From a bacterium SCSIO 12696 (GTDB taxonomy: Bacteria; Pseudomonadota; Gammaproteobacteria; Pseudomonadales; Porticoccaceae), in contig CP073744.1 of NCBI GenBank assembly GCA_024397955.1, forward strand, positions 186,001-250,000: a stretch of DNA of 64,000 nucleotides. Direction: 5' to 3'. Position numbers and translations under genes: made by a program. Shown piece after piece: positions 60,242 through 64,000 of this stretch. How positions within the stretch are numbered: position 1 is the first letter of the stretch; every line of letters begins with the position of its first letter. The notes below the pieces were generated by a model. That model was not told the DNA's origin and ran no database searches. It saw only the letters and a list, made by a program, of their open reading frames with translations.

Positions 60242-60274
60242 CAATCAAATAGTTCAGGGCGAACTATTTGATTG
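60242..60274. repeat. Perfect 14-bp inverted repeat downstream of the NIF3-like gene
   Basis: CAATCAAATAGTTC, a 5-nt loop AGGGC, and GAACTATTTGATTG. No T-run follows, so it is not a standard terminator; it may be a protein-binding dyad or RNA stem. It lies in the 184-bp gap before the purC terminator. Confidence 0.6.
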
Positions 60275-60312
60275 ATAGGTTAATAGCTATGGGCTGCGAA
60301 GCGAACGCTCAT

Positions 60313-60350
60313 AAAAAAGGCGCCAACCGTTTTCGGTGGCGCCTTTTTTT
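60313..60350 (-). terminator. Bidirectional terminator after purC
   Basis: GGCGCCA..CCG/CGG.TGGCGCC stem flanked by A6 and T7; serves purC on the minus strand and the NIF3-like gene on the plus strand. Confidence 0.85.
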
Positions 60351-60364
60351 GCTCAGAACGAAAC

Positions 60365-61468
60365 TTAATCCACGAGACCAAAATCATCCCGCAGAATGTC
60401 AATAATTTCGGCTTTCGGGTTCTCTGAAAGCTGAATTGCTTGCCCGGTAATTTTCTCCGCAATATCCAGGTAGGTTTTCGACACCTGCATCAGAATTTCT
60501 TCTGGCAGTACATTGTCTTTTGCCAGCGCGGAGCGTTCTTCCATACGGTCTTTGTTGACCAGAATATCCGGGTCGGGAAAATGGCTGAGCAGTAACTGGC
60601 GAAACTCTTCTTTGGATTTTTCCACCACCACACCGTTGCGATATTCGGCGCCGTCCCAAATGCGAGATGAATCCGGGGTGCCTACTTCGTCCATGTAAAT
60701 CAGCTTTTCGGTGCCGCTTTTGTCGGTGACGTAGCCAAACTCGAATTTGGTATCCACAAAAATCTGATCCAGTTTGGCCAGCTCGTTACTAATCACATCA
60801 AAGCCTTCTTTCAGCAATCGCTCGTAGCGGTCAATATCCGCTTTGCTCTGGAACTTAAACGCCTCATGATTGTTATCAATATCGCCGCGGGTGATATTGA
60901 CATCGTCCTGGGCCGGAACGCCGGGAATACCTTCCAGAATGCCTTTGGTGGATGGGGTGATCAGCAGCTCTGGCAACTTACTGTCTTTTTCCAGCCCTTC
61001 GGCAATCTGGATACCGCAAAATTCTCGCTCGCCCTTGGTGTAAGCGCGCCACATAGAGCCGGTAATGTACTGGCGGGCGATGGCTTCAATCATCACCGGG
61101 CGGGCTTTTTGCACAATCCACACAAACGGGTGGGGGATTTCCAGGATATGGCTGTCCGCCAGGCCCTGTTCGCGAAATAACTTGAACCAATGGTTGGAGA
61201 TGGCATTGAGTGCCGCGCCCTTGCCAGGTACACCGTCCATACCGCCTTCACCGCGCCAGATGCACTCAAAAGCCGAGATACGATCGCTAATTACCATAAT
61301 CGCCAGCGGCGCATCGGCGGCCACATCGTAACCGCGCTCTTCTATCAGGCGGCGGCTGTCGGCTTCGGTAAGCCAGTACACGGAGCGAACCTTGCCACTG
61401 TGAACGGGCTGGTCGGTGCGAATAGGTAAATCGTTGTTAACGGCCAAGACTTTATTGGCAAGACTCAT
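60365..61468 (-). CDS. purC: Phosphoribosylaminoimidazole-succinocarboxamide synthase
   Basis: SAICAR synthase of de novo purine synthesis, 367 residues, the longer form found in many marine gammaproteobacteria. Motifs: [48 protein letters not shown] and [13 protein letters not shown]. The ATG is preceded by GAGGCGAGG. Transcribed away from the cyd genes downstream of them on the same strand. Confidence 0.95.
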   Translation of the reverse strand: MSLANKVLAVNNDLPIRTDQPVHSGKVRSVYWLTEADSRRLIEERGYDVAADAPLAIMVISDRISAFECIWRGEGGMDGVPGKGAALNAISNHWFKLFREQGLADSHILEIPHPFVWIVQKARPVMIEAIARQYITGSMWRAYTKGEREFCGIQIAEGLEKDSKLPELLITPSTKGILEGIPGVPAQDDVNITRGDIDNNHEAFKFQSKADIDRYERLLKEGFDVISNELAKLDQIFVDTKFEFGYVTDKSGTEKLIYMDEVGTPDSSRIWDGAEYRNGVVVEKSKEEFRQLLLSHFPDPDILVNKDRMEERSALAKDNVLPEEILMQVSKTYLDIAEKITGQAIQLSENPKAEIIDILRDDFGLVD

Positions 61469-61545
61469 AGCAAAAGATCCTCGCCTCCCTCGTCGGGGAG
61501 CATCTGTTCATCGGTAAAGAAGTGAGAGAAAAGACCAGGAAATCA

Positions 61546-61572
61546 TGGGGCTGCCGATTTCAGGCAGCCCCA
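61546..61572 (-). terminator. Hairpin after cydB
   Basis: Perfect 10-bp stem TGGGGCTGCC/GGCAGCCCCA with a 7-nt loop, 57 bp beyond the cydB stop. The minus-strand tail is only moderately T-rich. Confidence 0.65.
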
Positions 61573-61628
61573 CTGGCTTTAAGGGAGCGGATAATAGCAG
61601 ATATCCGCTTTGGGAACACAGTAACTGG

Positions 61629-62645
61629 TTACTGGGCGTCGTAACTCAAGTTGCTGGATTTGCCCCAGAATACCCGGTAAGAGTAGATGGTGTAGCCGAT
61701 AATGGCTGGCACGGTAATGATCACTCCCACCAGCATAAATTTGAGCGACGCAGTGGCGCTGGCGGCTTCCCAAATGGTGAGTTGGTCAGGAATGATATAG
61801 GGGAAAAAGCTATAAGCCAGACCGTGGAAGCTGAGAATAAAAATCACCACCGCACTGGCGAACGGTACCCAGCAAAAACGGTCGCTGCTGTAAGGAAAGC
61901 CTTTCAAAAACTGATTGACCACCAGCACCAAGCCAAACGTGATAATGGGGATGGGTGCCAGTAACAACAGATTCGGCAAGGTCAGCCACTTGTCGTAGAT
62001 GCGCTCACTGACCAAGGGGTTTACGATACACACCGCCAGGATACCTGCGGCCATAATCCACAGGCTGCGTCGGGCCCACTTGGTGGCTCTGGCCTGTAAG
62101 TCGCCATCGGTTTTCAGGATCAGCCAGCAAGCACCAATAAAATGGTATCCCGCAGTGATGCAGATAGCGCTGAGTACCGCAAACCCATAAGCGCCCAAGC
62201 TGGTGTCAAAACCGTGTATATAGCGGCCGAACATATAGCCTTGGGCCAGTGTCGCTATCAGCGAGCCAATACGGAAACAGTGGTCCCATAAACGCTTGTG
62301 GGATACCGCTGCCTTGGCGCGGAAGTCGAAGGACACGCCCCGCAGAATCAGCCCCACCAGCAAAAATGCTGCCGGTAGATAGAGCTCGCCCAGAATAACC
62401 CCGTGAGCTTTAGGGAAGGCGACCAACAAGATGCCCACCGCCAGTACCAGCCAGGTTTCGTTGGCATCCCAAAATGGCCCGATAGAGGCAATCATACGGT
62501 CTCTTTGCTGATCGTTGCTGGCGGTTTTGCTGAACGGCAGCAAGATCCCCACGCCCAAGTCGTAGCCATCCAGAATGGCGTAGATCAGCATAGCCAGGCC
62601 CATCAGCCCGGCGAAAATAGCAGGGTATACGCTGGCTTCGGTCAT
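61629..62645 (-). CDS. cydB: Cytochrome bd-type quinol oxidase subunit II
   Basis: A 338-residue eight- or nine-helix subunit: ILDGYDLGVGILLPFSK near the N-terminus and GPFWDANETWLVLAVG are CydB/CioB hallmarks. It pairs with CydA and lacks heme ligands of its own. The ATG overlaps the cydA stop by 4 bp. The length and partner suggest the cyanide-insensitive (CioB) type. Confidence 0.93.
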   Translation of the reverse strand: MTEASVYPAIFAGLMGLAMLIYAILDGYDLGVGILLPFSKTASNDQQRDRMIASIGPFWDANETWLVLAVGILLVAFPKAHGVILGELYLPAAFLLVGLILRGVSFDFRAKAAVSHKRLWDHCFRIGSLIATLAQGYMFGRYIHGFDTSLGAYGFAVLSAICITAGYHFIGACWLILKTDGDLQARATKWARRSLWIMAAGILAVCIVNPLVSERIYDKWLTLPNLLLLAPIPIITFGLVLVVNQFLKGFPYSSDRFCWVPFASAVVIFILSFHGLAYSFFPYIIPDQLTIWEAASATASLKFMLVGVIITVPAIIGYTIYSYRVFWGKSSNLSYDAQ

Positions 62646-64000
62646 GCTCTGCTCTCCTCAACAGTAAGTCCCAAAGTGGGTTTTGCAGGTGCATCTTTTG
62701 CAGATTTTTGTGGTGTACCCGCTTTGCGCGCGATCAAAAACAGGGTGCTGACATAAGCGATCAGCAATACCACATACAGAGACAGGTACAGCGCCAGGGT
62801 AAAGCCGACGTTGCTGGGTGGAATCGCGGCTGCGGCGTCAGCGGTGCGTAAGATGCCGTGTACCAACCAGGGTTGGCGGCCAATTTCTGTGACGTACCAG
62901 CCGGCCAGTGTGGCTATCCAGCCAGAGAAGGTCATGCCCAGCAGTGTAGTTAACAGCCACTTCGGCAATGGGTTTTGCTTGCGCCCCAGCCAGGTGGCTA
63001 ACCAAGAGCTAGCCAGCATCAGCAGGCCAATACCCACCATTATGCGAAACCCCCAAAACAACGGCATAACCGGCGGGTGGTCGGCAAAATCGTTGAGCCC
63101 GGTGATCTCGCCGTTGGCGTCGTGGGTCAGAATCAGGCTGGCCAGGTTGGGAACCCCCAGCGCGTAGTCGTTGCTGCGAGTGGTTTCATTGGGCAGTGCA
63201 AACAGCAGTAATGGTGCGCCTTGCTGAGTTTCCCAAACTCCTTCGATGGCTGCCACTTTGGCCGGTTGGTGTTTAAAGCTGTTGAGGCCGTGCAGATCGC
63301 CCACAAAGATTTGTATGGGGATCAGTATGGCGGCCAGTACCACGCCGGTGCGCAGTGCTTTGTTCACCGATGGTTGATGATCGCCACGGAGCTTGCGGTA
63401 GGCGGAAATGCCAGCCACCAGAAACGCGCCGGTTAAGCCGCAGGCCAGCATCATGTGGGTCAGGCGATAGGGCATGGATGGGTTAAAAATGATCTGCCAC
63501 CAGCTCACCGGGTGGGCGATGCCATCGATCATTTCGTGGCCGGTGGGCGTCTGCATCCAGGAATTCAGGGACAGAATCCAAAATGCCGACAGGGAGGTAC
63601 CAATGGCCACCAGCCAGGTAGCCAGTGTGTGGGTGCGCTCTGACACCCGGCCACGGCCAAACAGCATAATGCCCAGGAAAGTGGCTTCTAGAAAGAACGC
63701 GGTTAATACCTCGTAAGCCAGTAATGGCCCGGCAATATTGCCCACGGTTTCCATAAAACCGGGCCAGTTGGTGCCGAACTGGAACGACATGGTAATGCCA
63801 CTGACCACCCCCAGGGCAAAAGTAAGGGCAAATATCTTGATCCAGAAGCTGTAGGCATCCATCCAGCTCTGATCGCCAGTTTTGAGGAAGCGCAGTTTAA
63901 AAAACAGCAAAATCCAGCAAAGGGCGATGGTGATGGTAGGAAATAAAATATGAAAGCTGATATTGGCGGCAAACTGGATGCGTGCCAAGGTAATTACCGT
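62642..64000 (-). CDS. cydA: Cytochrome bd-type quinol oxidase subunit I (partial, 5' end outside window)
   Basis: About 452 codons are visible; the frame is still open at base 64000 (TVITLARIQFAANISFHILFP), so the real start lies beyond the window. Heme ligands are seen as the early His in SFHILFP, the later His in GDLHGLNSFKHQPAKVAAIEG (quinol-binding Q loop, short type) and GRQPWLVHGILRT. The short Q loop and GWYVTEIGRQPW context are of the CioA class, terminal oxidases tolerant to cyanide and used at low oxygen. Confidence 0.93.
   Translation of the reverse strand, partial: TVITLARIQFAANISFHILFPTITIALCWILLFFKLRFLKTGDQSWMDAYSFWIKIFALTFALGVVSGITMSFQFGTNWPGFMETVGNIAGPLLAYEVLTAFFLEATFLGIMLFGRGRVSERTHTLATWLVAIGTSLSAFWILSLNSWMQTPTGHEMIDGIAHPVSWWQIIFNPSMPYRLTHMMLACGLTGAFLVAGISAYRKLRGDHQPSVNKALRTGVVLAAILIPIQIFVGDLHGLNSFKHQPAKVAAIEGVWETQQGAPLLLFALPNETTRSNDYALGVPNLASLILTHDANGEITGLNDFADHPPVMPLFWGFRIMVGIGLLMLASSWLATWLGRKQNPLPKWLLTTLLGMTFSGWIATLAGWYVTEIGRQPWLVHGILRTADAAAAIPPSNVGFTLALYLSLYVVLLIAYVSTLFLIARKAGTPQKSAKDAPAKPTLGLTVEESRA

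Overview
The window reads as a chromosomal segment of a Gram-negative gammaproteobacterium. Evidence: the mucC/rseC-mucD-lepA-lepB-rnc-era-recO order known from Pseudomonas and relatives, an FNR/Anr regulator with the four canonical Cys ligands, a ccm System I cytochrome c locus, the Na+-pumping oxaloacetate decarboxylase oadGAB, a cyanide-insensitive type bd oxidase, and an algP-like histone H1-like gene. Within the class it looks most like a marine or environmental Cellvibrionales-type bacterium; that placement is inference from gene content, not a computed result.

Layout. 1-2000: end of the sigmaE/AlgU envelope-stress block (rseC/mucC, mucD). 2000-8270: a heavy-metal efflux cluster (small His-rich exported protein, czcC, czcB, czcA) lying between mucD and lepA. 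8317-16813: lepA, lepB, a DUF4845 protein, rnc, era, recO, relA and mazG, all on + and tightly packed. 16812-17078: first copy of a ~270-bp element with long terminal inverted repeats. 17229-22539: adk, histone H1-like gene, tsaB, uppP, a beta-hydroxyacid dehydrogenase, trpS. 22531-31137: DMT transporter and bioA (-), DUF547 lipoprotein, ttcA, an ABC-F ATPase, a macro-domain deacetylase, a DUF5062 protein, argS (-). 31314-36800: oadG-oadA-oadB, a VOC protein, bolA overlapping a DEAD-box helicase. 36856-38106: a 7-bp tandem repeat, a class II amidotransferase gene and the second copy of the ~270-bp element.

38147-44380: ompW with a near-consensus Anr/FNR box at a class II promoter position, convergent with anr itself; a HemN-like protein that has lost its iron-sulfur/SAM motif; a sirtuin; and a three-gene cluster of an ArsS-type radical SAM protein with two sugar-transferase-like proteins. 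44512-50201: a PA3496-family small protein and ccmABCDEFG. ccmH and ccmI, the usual last genes, are missing; instead there is a large, more AT-rich RHS/YD-repeat gene (50443-55152) broken by one in-frame TGA, with a unique C-terminal region and a small two-helix membrane protein behind it (polymorphic-toxin layout), then about 450 bp of degenerate sequence. 55833-64000: an MFS transporter whose leader holds a terminator and a Cys-rich open frame without a normal start codon, a double-domain trypsin/PDZ protease, a Rieske protein, a NIF3-like protein, purC (-) and cydB/cydA (-), the last running off the window.

Functional themes: envelope quality control (rseC, mucD, lepB), translation and stringent response (lepA, rnc, era, relA, trpS, argS, ttcA), anaerobic and respiratory physiology (anr, ompW, hemN-like, ccm, cyd, oad), and metal or metalloid handling (czc, arsS-like). 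The least explained parts are the RHS locus with its neighbours, the paired TIR elements, the HemN-like protein without a cluster, and the Cys-rich leader frame before the MFS gene.
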